Assembly: GCF_000344155.1 (NCBI RefSeq)
Contig: NZ_BAOQ01000014.1
Location: 1-64,000 of the forward strand
DNA: 64,000 bases
Direction of reading: 5' to 3'
Origin: Gordonia paraffinivorans NBRC 108238
Lineage (GTDB): Bacteria; Actinomycetota; Actinomycetes; Mycobacteriales; Mycobacteriaceae
Shown: piece after piece, positions 25,584 to 34,984 of the stretch
Layout: every line of letters starts with the position of its first letter
Numbering within the stretch: position 1 is the first letter of the stretch
Notes under the pieces: generated by a model
The model's database searches: none
What the model was told of the DNA's origin: nothing
Seen by the model: the letters and a program-made list of their open reading frames with translations, nothing else
Translations under genes and position numbers: made by a program

Positions 25584-26438
25584 TCAGTTGGTGGTCGCCT
25601 TCTTGGCCGGAGCCTTCTTGGCGGGCGACTTCTTGGCCGGGGCCTTCTTCACGGCCGGGACCGGCTCCTCCTTGGCCGCGGCGACCTTCTTGGCCGGCGA
25701 GGCCTTGGCGGTGCGGGCCTTGGCCTCGACCTCGCCTGCGGCACCGTCGATCTCCTTGGCGACCTCGTCGGCCTGCTCCTTGAGATCCGAGCCCGCTTCG
25801 TCGATGGCGATCGCGGCGTCCTCGACCTCTTCGCTCACGCGACCGGCCAGCTTGCCGGCCTTCTCGGTGAGCTCGGCGCCGGCCCCCTCGATGGCGACGG
25901 CGGCGTCGGCGACCTCATCGCTCACGCGACCGGCCAGCTTGGCGGCGCGCTCGCCCACGAGGCGGGTCTGCGACGAGACGACGCCAAGGGCGTCCTCGGT
26001 GAGGTCGACGGCCTCGTTGTAGACCTTCTCGACGCGCGAGAGGTTCTCCTGGACGACCGGCTTCTTGCGCAGGCGCTCGAGGGTGGCCTCGCCGCGCTCG
26101 GCCAGGGAGTTGTAGAGCTCGGTGGCCTTCTCCACGTAGGGATCGGCGAGCTTCTTGAGCTCCTCGGCGCTCAGCTTGCCCTTGATCTCCTCGATGTCGG
26201 TCGGGACCTCGTCCTGCAGCGACTCGATCTTGCCCTTGACCTCACCCAGACGGCTCTGAGCGGTCTCGGGCAGCTCGGTGATCAGGGTCTTGGCCTCGGC
26301 GTAGCGGGCCTGGGCGGCCTCGGCGGCGGTCTCGGTGCGATCGCGCAGTTCGGTCAGCTTCTCGGTGACCTGTGCGACGGCGTAGTCACCGGCACCGACC
26401 GCGGCGTAGAGGGGTGCGTAGTTACGGGTGGTGGTCAC
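25584..26438 (-). CDS. hbhA: Heparin-binding hemagglutinin
   Basis: This 284-residue HBHA orthologue is a surface-associated adhesin in mycobacteria. A long helical coiled-coil region (about 20-215) includes the conserved RLRKKPVVQENLSRVEKVYN region. Two near-duplicate KLAGRVS segments (KLAGRVSDEVADAA and KLAGRVSEEVEDAA) follow. The last 45 residues are the heparin-binding Lys/Ala/Pro tail with KKAPAKK repeats. The GTG start has AAGGAG 7 nt upstream. Methylation of tail lysines is known in mycobacteria; not inferable here. Confidence 0.9.
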   Translation of the reverse strand: MTTTRNYAPLYAAVGAGDYAVAQVTEKLTELRDRTETAAEAAQARYAEAKTLITELPETAQSRLGEVKGKIESLQDEVPTDIEEIKGKLSAEELKKLADPYVEKATELYNSLAERGEATLERLRKKPVVQENLSRVEKVYNEAVDLTEDALGVVSSQTRLVGERAAKLAGRVSDEVADAAVAIEGAGAELTEKAGKLAGRVSEEVEDAAIAIDEAGSDLKEQADEVAKEIDGAAGEVEAKARTAKASPAKKVAAAKEEPVPAVKKAPAKKSPAKKAPAKKATTN

Positions 26439-26644
26439 GGGGACTCCTTCTGTTGGTCACCAATCGCGCTGCAGCACATGCGGTCTCGCTATCTCGGCAT
26501 CATTGCCGGGCGCATGTCGGTCATCCGTCGGTGTTCGTGCCTCAGCGAGGCGGACCATGTCGGCGTTCCGGCTCGCCACCGCGCGAGATTGGGGAACCGC
26601 GGCGCCATCGGTATTGGTGTTTCCGTAGTCCAGTATCCACGCCG

Positions 26645-26673
26645 TGCTAACAAATGCAAGCATTCTGCTAACA
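26645..26673. promoter_or_regulatory. Three-copy 8-mer array upstream of hbhA
   Basis: TGCTAACA, TGCAAGCA and TGCTAACA are separated by 2 and 3 nt, exactly the layout found at 19681-19709. It lies about 205 bp upstream of the hbhA start. The region 26439-26713 is otherwise empty and lower in GC. Confidence 0.6.
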
Positions 26674-26713
26674 CTGTGGTTCACGTCACCGCTCGCGCCC
26701 GAGGGCGTCCACC

Positions 26714-27616
26714 TCAGACGTGCGCGGGCACGGCCTTTCCGGCGCCGTTGCGCTCGTATTCGTAGAAGCCCCGTCCGGCCTTCTTGCCGAGACGCCCGGA
26801 TTCGACCATCTGCGTGAGCAGGGCCGGCGGCGCATAGAGGGACTCGCCGAACTCCTCGTTCATCCGCTCGGCGATCACCTTGATCGTGTCGAGACCCACC
26901 ATGTCGGCGAGCTTGAGAGGACCCATCGGATGGGCACAGCCCAGGACCATCGCCTTGTCGACGTCCTCGACCGTGGCGAAGCCGCTCTCGACCATCCGGA
27001 TCGCGGATAGGAGGTAGGGCACGAGGAGGGCGTTGACGACGAACCCGGACCGATCGGCCGAGTAGATCACCTGCTTGCCGAGGACGTCGTGCGCAAAGGA
27101 CTCGGCACGGGCGGCCACCCCGGGAGCGGTCTCCGGAATGGTGACCAGCTCGACCAGGGGCAGCACGGGCACCGGGTTGAAGAAGTGCAGCCCGATCACG
27201 CGGGCCGGGTCGCGGGTCGCGGCGCCCAGCGTGCGAATGGGGATGGAGGAGGTGTTCGACGCGAGGATCGCGGCCGGATCGGCGACGACCTCGTCCAGAC
27301 GGGTGAAGATCTCGACCTTGACGGCCTCGTCCTCGACGACGGACTCGACGACGAGATCACGGTCGGCGAAATCGCCCAGATCACAGGTGAATCGGAGACG
27401 GGCAGTGGCCTGGTCGCGCTCCCTCTCGGTCAGCTTTCCGCTCGAGACGCCGCGATCGAGCGACCCCAGGATCCGCGAGCGGCCGGCGGCGAGGCGGTCT
27501 CGCGTGGCCTCGTGGACGAGGACGTCCACCTGCGCACGCGCGCACACCTCGGCGATCCCTGCGCCCATCTGACCGGCACCGACGACGCCCACTCGGGAGA
27601 TCTTCTGACTGGTCAT
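26714..27616 (-). CDS. fadB2: 3-hydroxybutyryl-CoA dehydrogenase
   Basis: This 300-residue enzyme interconverts 3-hydroxyacyl-CoA and 3-oxoacyl-CoA with NAD(P). The Rossmann motif GVVGAGQMG is at 10-18. The catalytic region has the conserved S-N-T-S-S, H-F-F-N-P and P-G-F-x-x-N-type (SGFVVN) motifs. The length is standard for stand-alone FadB2/Hbd. ATG 27616 has CCAGGAG upstream; the longer open frame is not supported. Gene order fadB2 after icl matches M. tuberculosis Rv0467-Rv0468. It probably has its own promoter, since a hairpin separates it from aceA. Confidence 0.93.
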   Translation of the reverse strand: MTSQKISRVGVVGAGQMGAGIAEVCARAQVDVLVHEATRDRLAAGRSRILGSLDRGVSSGKLTERERDQATARLRFTCDLGDFADRDLVVESVVEDEAVKVEIFTRLDEVVADPAAILASNTSSIPIRTLGAATRDPARVIGLHFFNPVPVLPLVELVTIPETAPGVAARAESFAHDVLGKQVIYSADRSGFVVNALLVPYLLSAIRMVESGFATVEDVDKAMVLGCAHPMGPLKLADMVGLDTIKVIAERMNEEFGESLYAPPALLTQMVESGRLGKKAGRGFYEYERNGAGKAVPAHV

Positions 27617-27671
27617 TGTCGACTCCTGGGGAAGACGCGCGGCACCGGGAAAAGGGTGTGGAGATGAAGAG

Positions 27672-27711
27672 CCCGGGGTGAGCGGGTCGCGAAGACCCTG
27701 CTCACCCCGGG
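27672..27711 (-). terminator. Hairpin terminator downstream of aceA
   Basis: A 17-bp stem with one bulged base (27672-27688 with 27694-27711) lies 54 bp after the aceA stop. It should end most aceA transcripts before fadB2. Confidence 0.7.
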
Positions 27712-27764
27712 ACATCTGTCAGCCACGAATCGAAGTCACACCAAGGTGCGACCGATGTGAGTTC

Positions 27765-29060
27765 CTAGTGGAACTGGCCCTCCTCGGTCGAGCCCTTGAG
27801 GGCTGCGGTCGAGGTGTTCGGGTCGACGGTGGTGGCGATGGTGTCGAAGTAGCCGGCACCGACCTCACGCTGGTGCTTGACGGCGGTGAAGCCACGCTCC
27901 TCGGCGGCCTTGAACTCGCGGTTCTGCAGGTCGACGAAGGCGGTCATCTGGTTGCGGGCGTAGCCGTAGGCCAGATCGAACATGCCGTAGTTGAGCGAGT
28001 GGAAGCCGGCCAGGGTGATGAACTGGAAGGCGAAGCCCATGGCGCCGAGCTCGTTCTGGAACTTGGCGATGGTGGCGTCGTCGAGGTGCTTGCTCCAGTT
28101 GAACGACGGGCTGCAGTTGTAGGCGAGCAGCTGGTCGGGGAACTCGGCCTTGACGGCCTCGGCGAACTTGCGGGCCAGCTCGAGATCCGGGGTGCCGGTC
28201 TCCATCCAGATCAGGTCGGCGTACGGAGCGTAGGACTTCGCACGCGCGATGCACGGCTCGATGCCGTTCTTCACGTGGTAGTAGCCCTCGGAGGTGCGCT
28301 CACCGGTGATGAACTCGCGGTCGCGCTCGTCCACATCGGAGGTGATGAGGGTCGCGGCCTCGGCGTCGGTGCGCGCGATGACGACGGTGGGGACACCGGC
28401 GACGTCGGCGGCCAGGCGAGCCGAGTTCAGGGTGCGGATGTGCTGCTGGGTCGGGATGAGCACCTTGCCACCGAGGTGACCGCACTTCTTCTCCGACGCG
28501 AGCTGATCCTCCCAGTGGGTACCGGCGGCACCCGCGGCGATCATGGCCTTCTGCAGCTCGTAGACGTTGAGGGCGCCACCGAATCCGGCCTCGCCGTCGG
28601 CGACGATCGGAACGAGCCAGTTGTCGACCGAGGTGTCACCCTCGACGCGGGCGATCTCGTCGGCGCGGAGCAGCGCGTTGTTGATGCGGCGAACGACGTT
28701 CGGAACCGAGTTCGCCGGGTACAGCGACTGGTCGGGGTAGGTGTGACCGGCGAGGTTCGCGTCACCGGCGACCTGCCAACCCGAGAGGTACACGGCCTTC
28801 AGACCGGCGCGGACCTGCTGCACGGCCTGGTTGCCGGTGAGTGCACCGAGGGCGTTGATGTAGCTGCCGTCACCCTTGGTGACGCCCTCCCACAGGATCT
28901 CGGCGCCGCGGCGGGCGAGGGTGTGCTCCTCGACGACCGAGCCCTGGAGCTCGGCGACCTGCTCGGCGGTGTAATCGCGCTTGACGTTCTTCCAGCGGGG
29001 GTTGGTGTCCCAGTCCTGCTGGATCTCCGCAGCGGTGCGGGGCTTTCCGACGTTGCTCAT
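27765..29060 (-). CDS. aceA: Isocitrate lyase
   Basis: This 431-residue ICL1-type enzyme splits isocitrate into glyoxylate and succinate, the entry to the glyoxylate shunt. It is needed for growth on acetate and fatty acids, and in mycobacteria it also acts as a methylisocitrate lyase. The catalytic motif KKCGHLGGK places the nucleophile at Cys193. The metal-binding [13 protein letters not shown] and the YNCSPSFNW substrate loop are intact. Its promoter region contains RamB-type sites (29320-29338), and ramB itself is two genes away. Confidence 0.97.
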   Translation of the reverse strand: MSNVGKPRTAAEIQQDWDTNPRWKNVKRDYTAEQVAELQGSVVEEHTLARRGAEILWEGVTKGDGSYINALGALTGNQAVQQVRAGLKAVYLSGWQVAGDANLAGHTYPDQSLYPANSVPNVVRRINNALLRADEIARVEGDTSVDNWLVPIVADGEAGFGGALNVYELQKAMIAAGAAGTHWEDQLASEKKCGHLGGKVLIPTQQHIRTLNSARLAADVAGVPTVVIARTDAEAATLITSDVDERDREFITGERTSEGYYHVKNGIEPCIARAKSYAPYADLIWMETGTPDLELARKFAEAVKAEFPDQLLAYNCSPSFNWSKHLDDATIAKFQNELGAMGFAFQFITLAGFHSLNYGMFDLAYGYARNQMTAFVDLQNREFKAAEERGFTAVKHQREVGAGYFDTIATTVDPNTSTAALKGSTEEGQFH

Positions 29061-29529
29061 TGGCTACTTCGCTTTCGTTGTCCTGCTCGTCCCGCCCGAT
29101 TCGGATCGGGACGACCGGCCCGGCACGACGCCAAGGCCTGGAGTGCTGACAGACATCCGACCCATCCCGGGAGCAGTTACTCGCGAGTACCGGCAACGGT
29201 GTCGGCCGGCTTTGCGAACTCTCGGGGTTGAGTCCGTGGTGCCTGAAGCAAGGGTGCCACACAACAAACCTGCAGGTCCAACACTTGTCAGATGCGAATC
29301 CAGGCCATTTTTCGGCGCCTGCTTGCAAAGTTTGCAAATCTTGACGTGTGAAAACGCGACCCGCTCCATCAAAAAAGTACGCGCGTACTGGGATTTTGCT
29401 ACCCGACAGTACGTTCGCTCGGTCGAACCGATCTGGCCGGGTCCGGCGGGCACGGTCGACGCGCCGACGGCCGGTAGTGATGACTTTCACACCCCGGACG
29501 GGGCGCACGGAGCGGTCGCGAGGCGCCGA
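29061..29529 (-). promoter_or_regulatory. aceA upstream region
   Basis: This gap of 469 bp has markedly lower GC around 29280-29420 and no credible gene. It holds the TGCTTGCA/TTTGCAAA pair at 29320-29338. A short GTACGCGCGTAC dyad lies near 29379-29390. CCCCG/CGGGG arms near 29491-29502 may end the upstream lipoprotein transcript. Confidence 0.5.
29320..29338. promoter_or_regulatory. Putative RamB operator
   Basis: On the minus strand the core reads AAACTTTGCAAG. It closely resembles the corynebacterial RamB consensus, which has AACTTTGCAAA at its core. On the plus strand it is TGCTTGCA, AAG, TTTGCAAA, two 8-mers at 11-bp spacing. It is about 260 bp upstream of the aceA start. Confidence 0.65.
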
Positions 29530-30300
29530 TCAGGGTTCGACGACGCGCTCGACCGCCGTCGCGAACAGGTCGGTGAAGGCCGCGGAGGTGAGGGGCTCGA
29601 CGGGGTCCGTGGGCGGCGTGGTCGCCGGCGTCGTCGCGCCCGACACCGTCAGCTGGAGCGTCACCGCTCCCGACGACGGACGGTCGAGCGCCGCGTATCC
29701 GGCGTATCCGATCTGGCGACGCACCCCGCCGTCGGGCAGCGTCGTGGTGACCTCCGAGCGGGTCAGGAGCATCTGCTCGGCGGCGCGCAGGCCTCCGGGC
29801 AGCTCGGGCGGCGACAGCTCCGTGTACTGCGTGACGACGCTGCTTCCGGCGAGGTTCCCCGTGGTGATCTCGGTGGTGGTGCGGGCGCAGCGGCCGGTCG
29901 TGCTCAGACGATCGGCGTCGATGTCCCGGGCCGCGGTGGTGACGAGTTCGACGAGGACCCCGGCGGCCCCGCGCGCGCCGAGGACCGCGGCGTTGTCGGC
30001 CGACAGTTCTCGGTTGAGGGCCTCGTCGGCGGTCGGCCGACAGAACTCCGGCGTCACCCGTGTGGTGCGGGCCGCGTCGATGCCCGCCTGGTTCCCCGCG
30101 ACGAGGTCGTCGACCGACAGCGACTCGGGCGCGAACCCCGGCGGGAGATCCGAGACCGGGAGCACCAGATCGGCGGGCGAACTCGGCGGCGCGACGCCCG
30201 CGGGCTCCGAACAGGACGTGATGGCCACGGCCAGCGTCGCGGCCATCACCGCGATCGAACGGCAGCGACGGCCCGTCGATCGGCCCCCGAGTGAACGCAC
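29530..30300 (-). CDS. Uncharacterised lipoprotein
   Basis: This 256-residue protein has an Arg-rich n-region, a hydrophobic stretch and a lipobox ending A-I-T-S-C at about residue 28, so the mature lipoprotein should be anchored outside the membrane. The rest, beginning LPVSDLPPGFAPESL, has a few conserved-looking Cys residues (EFCRPT, GRCART). It recalls extracytoplasmic sensor-type lipoproteins of mycobacteria, but I do not recognise a named family with confidence. GTG 30300 was chosen as the start just before the signal sequence. It diverges from ramB across 78 bp. Confidence 0.72.
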   Translation of the reverse strand: MRSLGGRSTGRRCRSIAVMAATLAVAITSCSEPAGVAPPSSPADLVLPVSDLPPGFAPESLSVDDLVAGNQAGIDAARTTRVTPEFCRPTADEALNRELSADNAAVLGARGAAGVLVELVTTAARDIDADRLSTTGRCARTTTEITTGNLAGSSVVTQYTELSPPELPGGLRAAEQMLLTRSEVTTTLPDGGVRRQIGYAGYAALDRPSSGAVTLQLTVSGATTPATTPPTDPVEPLTSAAFTDLFATAVERVVEP

Positions 30301-30378
30301 GCGGTCACCGTACCCTGAAGGAAGTCGACATCCCGAAGAAGATCGCCGATCTGACTTCGCCTGTTCTGGAGGTGGCAA

Positions 30379-31809
30379 GTGAGCAGGAGCTACGTCGGAT
30401 CCCGCCTGCGGCAGCTGCGGTCCGAGCGCGGACTCTCGCAGGTGGCACTCGCCCAGACACTGGGGATCTCGGCGTCGTATCTCAACCAGATCGAGCACGA
30501 CGCGCGACCACTCACCGCCTCTGTGCTGCGCCGGATCACCGAGGCGTTCGGCGTCGACGCCGGTTTCTTCGATTCCCAGGACGACATCCGCCTCGTCGCC
30601 GAGCTCCGCGAGGTGCTGCTCGACGACGACGTGGAAGCGGGGCCGGGAGCCCAGGACGCCCAGCAGATCAGTGCGATGGTCGCGTCGCATCCGGAGATCG
30701 CCCAGGCGATGGTGAACCTGCACCGCCGCTACCGGATCGCCACCGATCAGCTCGCGGCCGCCACCGACGAACGCGGCGACCGCTCGATGCGCGGCACGAT
30801 CAGCGCGCCGCACGAGGAGGTGCGCGACTACTTCTACCAGCGCCGCAACTACATCCATGAACTCGATGTCGCCGCCGAGGAGATGACCAACCGGATGCGC
30901 ATGCACTCGGCGGACATCCGGCGCGAGATCATGAACCGCATCGAGAACGTGCACGGCATCTCCATCGTGCGACGCGTCGACCTCGGCGACTACGTGCTGC
31001 ACCGCTTCAACGCCGAGGAGCGCCGGCTCGAGTTCTCCGCCGCCCTCTCGGCGGGGCAGCGCACCTTCAAGCTCGCCAGCGAGCTCTGCTATCTCGAGTA
31101 CCACGATCTCCTCGACGAACTCGTCGACCAGGGAAACTTCACCAGCGAGGACGCCCGCTCACTGGCGCTGCTGGGCCTGGCCAACTACTTCGCCGCAGCC
31201 GTGGTGCTCCCCTACAGTCAGTTCCACGGCGCCGCAGAGGATTTCCGCTACGACATCGAGCGCCTGTCGGCGTTCTACCAGGTGTCGTTCGAGACGGTCT
31301 GCCACCGCCTCTCGACACTGCAGCGCCCCAACCTCCGCGGCATCCCGTGGTCGTTCGTCCGCGTCGACCGCGCCGGGAACATGTCGAAACGACAGTCCGC
31401 CACGGGTTTCCACTTCTCGTCCAGCGGCGGCACCTGCCCGCTGTGGAACGTCTACGAGACCTTCGCCTCCCCCGGCAAGATCCTGACGCAGATCGCCGAG
31501 ATGCCCGACGGCCGCAACTACTTCTGGGTGGCCCGGACCGTCGAGCGCCGCGCGGCACGGTATGGACAGCCGGGCAAGACCTTCGCGATCGGGATGGGGT
31601 GCGAACTGCGCCATGCCGGCCGGGTGATCTACTCCGACGGTCTCGAGATCGGACCGCAGGCGCACGTCACCCCGATCGGCGCCGGTTGCCGGGTCTGCGA
31701 GCGGACGAACTGCCCGCAGCGCGCCTTCCCCGCCCTCGGCGCCACCCTCCGCGTCAACGAGCACCAGTCGACGGTGTCGCCCTACATGGCGATCACCGAG
31801 ACCAGGTGA
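30379..31809 (+). CDS. ramB: Regulator of acetate metabolism RamB
   Basis: This 476-residue member of the short-chain fatty acyl regulator family has an N-terminal Cro/CI helix-turn-helix (about 2-60; SQVALAQTLGISASYLNQIE) and a central IrrE-like region. Its C-terminal DUF2083 domain is rich in Cys (GTCPLWN, GMGCELRH, GAGCRVCERTNCPQ). In Corynebacterium and Mycobacterium, RamB represses glyoxylate-cycle genes and binds upstream of aceA/icl1 and of itself. GTG 30379 follows GGAGGTGG. Confidence 0.95.
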   Translation: MSRSYVGSRLRQLRSERGLSQVALAQTLGISASYLNQIEHDARPLTASVLRRITEAFGVDAGFFDSQDDIRLVAELREVLLDDDVEAGPGAQDAQQISAMVASHPEIAQAMVNLHRRYRIATDQLAAATDERGDRSMRGTISAPHEEVRDYFYQRRNYIHELDVAAEEMTNRMRMHSADIRREIMNRIENVHGISIVRRVDLGDYVLHRFNAEERRLEFSAALSAGQRTFKLASELCYLEYHDLLDELVDQGNFTSEDARSLALLGLANYFAAAVVLPYSQFHGAAEDFRYDIERLSAFYQVSFETVCHRLSTLQRPNLRGIPWSFVRVDRAGNMSKRQSATGFHFSSSGGTCPLWNVYETFASPGKILTQIAEMPDGRNYFWVARTVERRAARYGQPGKTFAIGMGCELRHAGRVIYSDGLEIGPQAHVTPIGAGCRVCERTNCPQRAFPALGATLRVNEHQSTVSPYMAITETR

Positions 31810-31812
31810 GGC

Positions 31813-33201
31813 TCAGCGGCAGCCGTTCGGCGCGGGCACGCCGCGCAACCGGGCGTCGAGCCAGTTGACGACCTCCGGGAAGGCGACGAACACGCCGGCC
31901 ATGTGCTCGGCGGGCACCTCCCGGTAGGTGGCGTTCGCACCGAGCGCGCACTGCTCGCGGTACAGCGCTCGCGCCTGCGTCGCGGGAATCCACCACTCGT
32001 AGGTACCGTGGTAGATGAACAGCGGCATCGAGGCCTTGAGTCCGGGCATCGACGTCTCCTCGAAGACGCGCTCGGCGACCGGCGAGTGGAAGGGATCGGG
32101 ATCGCTCGAGAGCAGCTGCGCGGGCAGGTGCGACAGTCCGAGGACGCCCATGGTGCTGGTGCAGATGTCCTTGAGCCCCGAGGTCGCGAGCCACTTGGCG
32201 AGGTTGTTCGAGACACCGAGGATCTCCGGCCTCTCCCGGGCGACCCCGAGGACGGCCGAGAGGAACACGCCCGTCCCGAGGTTCGCGTTCATCGCCCCGG
32301 CCAACGACCGGAAATCGGCGGGCACCCCGCCGATCGCGGCACCGACGAGGCGATCGGTCAGGTCGGGAGCGTACGAGGACGCGAGTTTCGCCGCGCCGTT
32401 GGTGGCGATGGCACCACCGGAGTAGCCGTGCATGGCGACCGGGCCCTTGCCGAACTCCTTCGGGTCGAGTGCCGCCGCCGCGCGGATCGAGTCGAGGACC
32501 ACGTGTCCTCCGACGTACGGCTCGGCGTAGGCCAGCCGCGCCCCGGTGTGATCGGGGACGATCACCGCGTAACCGCGCGAGAGTGCCAGCTGGATGTTCG
32601 GCGGGAAGATGTCGGTGGAGTTGGTGTCCTTGTTGTACCCGTGCGAGAAGGTGTAGCCCGGTGTGCACGTGTAGCCCAGCGTGACGATCGGGGTGTTGTT
32701 CACCAGGATCGGCCGGGACCCGGGACCCTTCCAGGGGGTCTTCGGGACGAACACCGTCGCCGTCCCGTACAGGGGTCCGCCGGTGGCGTCGGTGGTGCGG
32801 AACTTGACCTGCTTGGCATAACGCAGCGGAACCGTGACCAGGAAACCCGCCGTCCGGGTCACGTCCCGACTCGCGATGATCTCGCCGGGCCGCTTCTTCG
32901 CGAGGTCGGCCGGCCAGCGGTCGAAGAACGGGTCGCCGCTCGGCGACGGCATGATGGCCTCGCGCAGTTCCTGGAGTTCACGGGAGGCACCCGGGATGCG
33001 TGACCGCTCCGGGATGCGGGGGAGCTTGCGAACCTGAGGTTCGGGCACGAGCGCGTCGAGGTCACGCGGGAGCTCCGGCGGAACCGCGGTGAGATTCGGC
33101 GGCTCGGCGCGGGCCGACCCGGCGTCGACGAGAACCGAACCCGCGACGAGCGACACCGTCAGGAGACACGCGGTGACCGCCGCGCGCATCGCACGAGACA
33201 T
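31813..33201 (-). CDS. Secreted lipase (LIP family), copy 1
   Basis: This 462-residue protein has a Sec signal peptide ending in G-S-A-R-A-E-P (about residues 1-34) and a secretory-lipase alpha/beta hydrolase domain. The nucleophile elbow is HGYSGGAIAT. FxYHGTYEWWIP and the final AEHMAGV are the expected sites of the acid and histidine. The protein would be exported and hydrolyse triacylglycerol or related esters. ATG 33201 begins the signal peptide; ATG 33249 is in frame upstream but adds a non-signal stretch. The stop is 3 bp from the ramB stop on the other strand. A paralogue starts 323 bp away in the opposite direction. Confidence 0.88.
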   Translation of the reverse strand: MSRAMRAAVTACLLTVSLVAGSVLVDAGSARAEPPNLTAVPPELPRDLDALVPEPQVRKLPRIPERSRIPGASRELQELREAIMPSPSGDPFFDRWPADLAKKRPGEIIASRDVTRTAGFLVTVPLRYAKQVKFRTTDATGGPLYGTATVFVPKTPWKGPGSRPILVNNTPIVTLGYTCTPGYTFSHGYNKDTNSTDIFPPNIQLALSRGYAVIVPDHTGARLAYAEPYVGGHVVLDSIRAAAALDPKEFGKGPVAMHGYSGGAIATNGAAKLASSYAPDLTDRLVGAAIGGVPADFRSLAGAMNANLGTGVFLSAVLGVARERPEILGVSNNLAKWLATSGLKDICTSTMGVLGLSHLPAQLLSSDPDPFHSPVAERVFEETSMPGLKASMPLFIYHGTYEWWIPATQARALYREQCALGANATYREVPAEHMAGVFVAFPEVVNWLDARLRGVPAPNGCR

Positions 33202-33523
33202 CTGCGTCGTTCTCGACGCCAACCAAACCCTGATGTCGCACACTCCCATGTGACACAGGCGCTCCCCCGACCCGACCATCCCCGTGTGGTCGAACCGATG
33301 AGCTTCCTGACGATACGGACCCGCTCATGCTAAGCGGACGTGCGGCGTTCGGCAGAACTCACCGGCCGATTGACGCCGAAGCCCGGTGCGCCCGTCGCCC
33401 ACCCGTCACATTTTTGTCTCGAACACGTGACCGTTCCCCGCATCCGGATCGGTGAGCACGCACGCGAACCTAAGGTCGGCCCCAGCGGAGCGATGATGCT
33501 CGGGCGAGCTGCGGGAGGCGCCG
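33202..33523. other. Divergent intergenic region between the two lipase genes
   Basis: This gap of 322 bp should hold both lipase promoters. I see no strong dyad, repeat or small gene in it. A lower-GC tract lies near 33405-33425. Confidence 0.4.
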
Positions 33524-34948
33524 ATGGCGAGGATCCGGTCTCGGGAAACCGGAGTGTCCGAACCGCGGGCGCGGACTGCGCGCCTGCTCCGTGCGGCCGG
33601 CGCCTGCGTGGTGGCGGCGGTGACGCTGTGCAGTGTCGCCGCCGGCGAAGCGCCAGCAGAACCGCCCAACATGATGCCGGTGCCCCCGCCGGTCGCCGAG
33701 GCGATCGACTCCGCGGTGGGACCTCCGCCGATCCCGCGCCTCACGACGATCCCGCCGCGGGCGCGGGCCGCGGGCTTCGACCGCCGGACCCAGGAGCTCC
33801 GCGAGGCCCTGTTGCCGTCCCCGACGGGCGACCCCTTCTTCGACCGCTGGCCGGCGGACCTCGGCCGGCACCGCCCGGGACACGTGATCGCCGTCCGCGA
33901 CGTGACCGCGTCCGCGGGGCCGGTGGTCACCCTGCCGCTCCGGTCGGCGACGCTGATCAAGTTCGCCACCACCGACGCGGTCGGCGAACCGATCTACGGC
34001 ACGGCGACGCTGCTGGTTCCCGACCGGCGCGTCCGCGGGCCGCGCCCGCTGCTCGTCAACAACCTGCCGATCGATTCGCTGGGTGCCGCGTGCACGCCGG
34101 GATACACGCTGGCGCACGGTTTCTCCATCGCGACCGGCCCCACGGATCTGATCCCGCCCACGACGCAGATCGCCCTGGACCGGGGACACGCCGTGCTCGT
34201 CCCCGACCACCAGGGCCCCCGGATGGCCTACGCCGAACCGATCCTGGCCGGACATGTGGTCCTCGACGCCATCCGCGCGGCCCTGCGCCTTCGTCCGGAC
34301 CTGTTGCAGCACAGTCGGATCGCCATGACCGGGTACTCCGGCGGCGCGATCGCGACCCACGGCGCGACGAAACTGCTCGGCGAGCACGCACCAGAACTCC
34401 GAGAACGCGTCGTCGGCGCCGCCCTCGGCGGGGTGCCCGCCGACTTCCGGATGCTGGTCGGTTCCATGAATGCCAACCTGGCGACCGGCATGTTCCACGC
34501 CGCCACGTTCGGGATCGCCCGCGAGCGAACCGCATTGCTGCCCATGCTGAATCGCCCGGCACGGTGGCTGGCGACGTCGCCGCTGAAGAACGTGTGCGTG
34601 ATCCCCGAGGCGCTCGCGGGCGCGACGTTCCTGCCGATGCAGCTGCTGTCGGTGGATCCGGACCCGTTCCACTCCCCGACCGCCGAGCGGATCTACCGGA
34701 TCACCGCGATGGCCGATCGCACATCGGTTGTGCCGCTGCTGATCTACCAGGGAACCCATGAGTTCTGGATTCCCGCGGCCGGGGCCCGCGCACTCTATCG
34801 CCAGCAGTGCGCGCGAGGCGCCACGGCCGCCTATCGGGAGATCTTCGGCGAACACGTCTCCGGGATGATCCTCGGATTCGGCGTGGCGATGGACTGGCTG
34901 GACCGTCGCCTCGCCGGCGTGCCCGCACCGAACGAGTGCAGGCGGTGA
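33524..34948 (+). CDS. Secreted lipase (LIP family), copy 2
   Basis: This 474-residue paralogue of 31813-33201 has a Sec signal peptide (cleavage near A-P-A-E-P, about residue 45). Next come the shared GDPFFDRWPADL segment, the elbow TGYSGGAIAT, IYQGTHEFWIP and GEHVSGM. GGGAGG precedes ATG 33524. The two lipases are divergently arranged, so they probably arose by inverted duplication. Confidence 0.88.
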   Translation: MARIRSRETGVSEPRARTARLLRAAGACVVAAVTLCSVAAGEAPAEPPNMMPVPPPVAEAIDSAVGPPPIPRLTTIPPRARAAGFDRRTQELREALLPSPTGDPFFDRWPADLGRHRPGHVIAVRDVTASAGPVVTLPLRSATLIKFATTDAVGEPIYGTATLLVPDRRVRGPRPLLVNNLPIDSLGAACTPGYTLAHGFSIATGPTDLIPPTTQIALDRGHAVLVPDHQGPRMAYAEPILAGHVVLDAIRAALRLRPDLLQHSRIAMTGYSGGAIATHGATKLLGEHAPELRERVVGAALGGVPADFRMLVGSMNANLATGMFHAATFGIARERTALLPMLNRPARWLATSPLKNVCVIPEALAGATFLPMQLLSVDPDPFHSPTAERIYRITAMADRTSVVPLLIYQGTHEFWIPAAGARALYRQQCARGATAAYREIFGEHVSGMILGFGVAMDWLDRRLAGVPAPNECRR

Positions 34949-34984
34949 GGCCCCAAAACACGATGAGGCCCGGCGCTTTGCGGT

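Noticed and set aside
27678..29231. A 517-codon plus-strand open frame opposite aceA
   Set aside because: It mirrors isocitrate lyase, whose protein is unmistakable.
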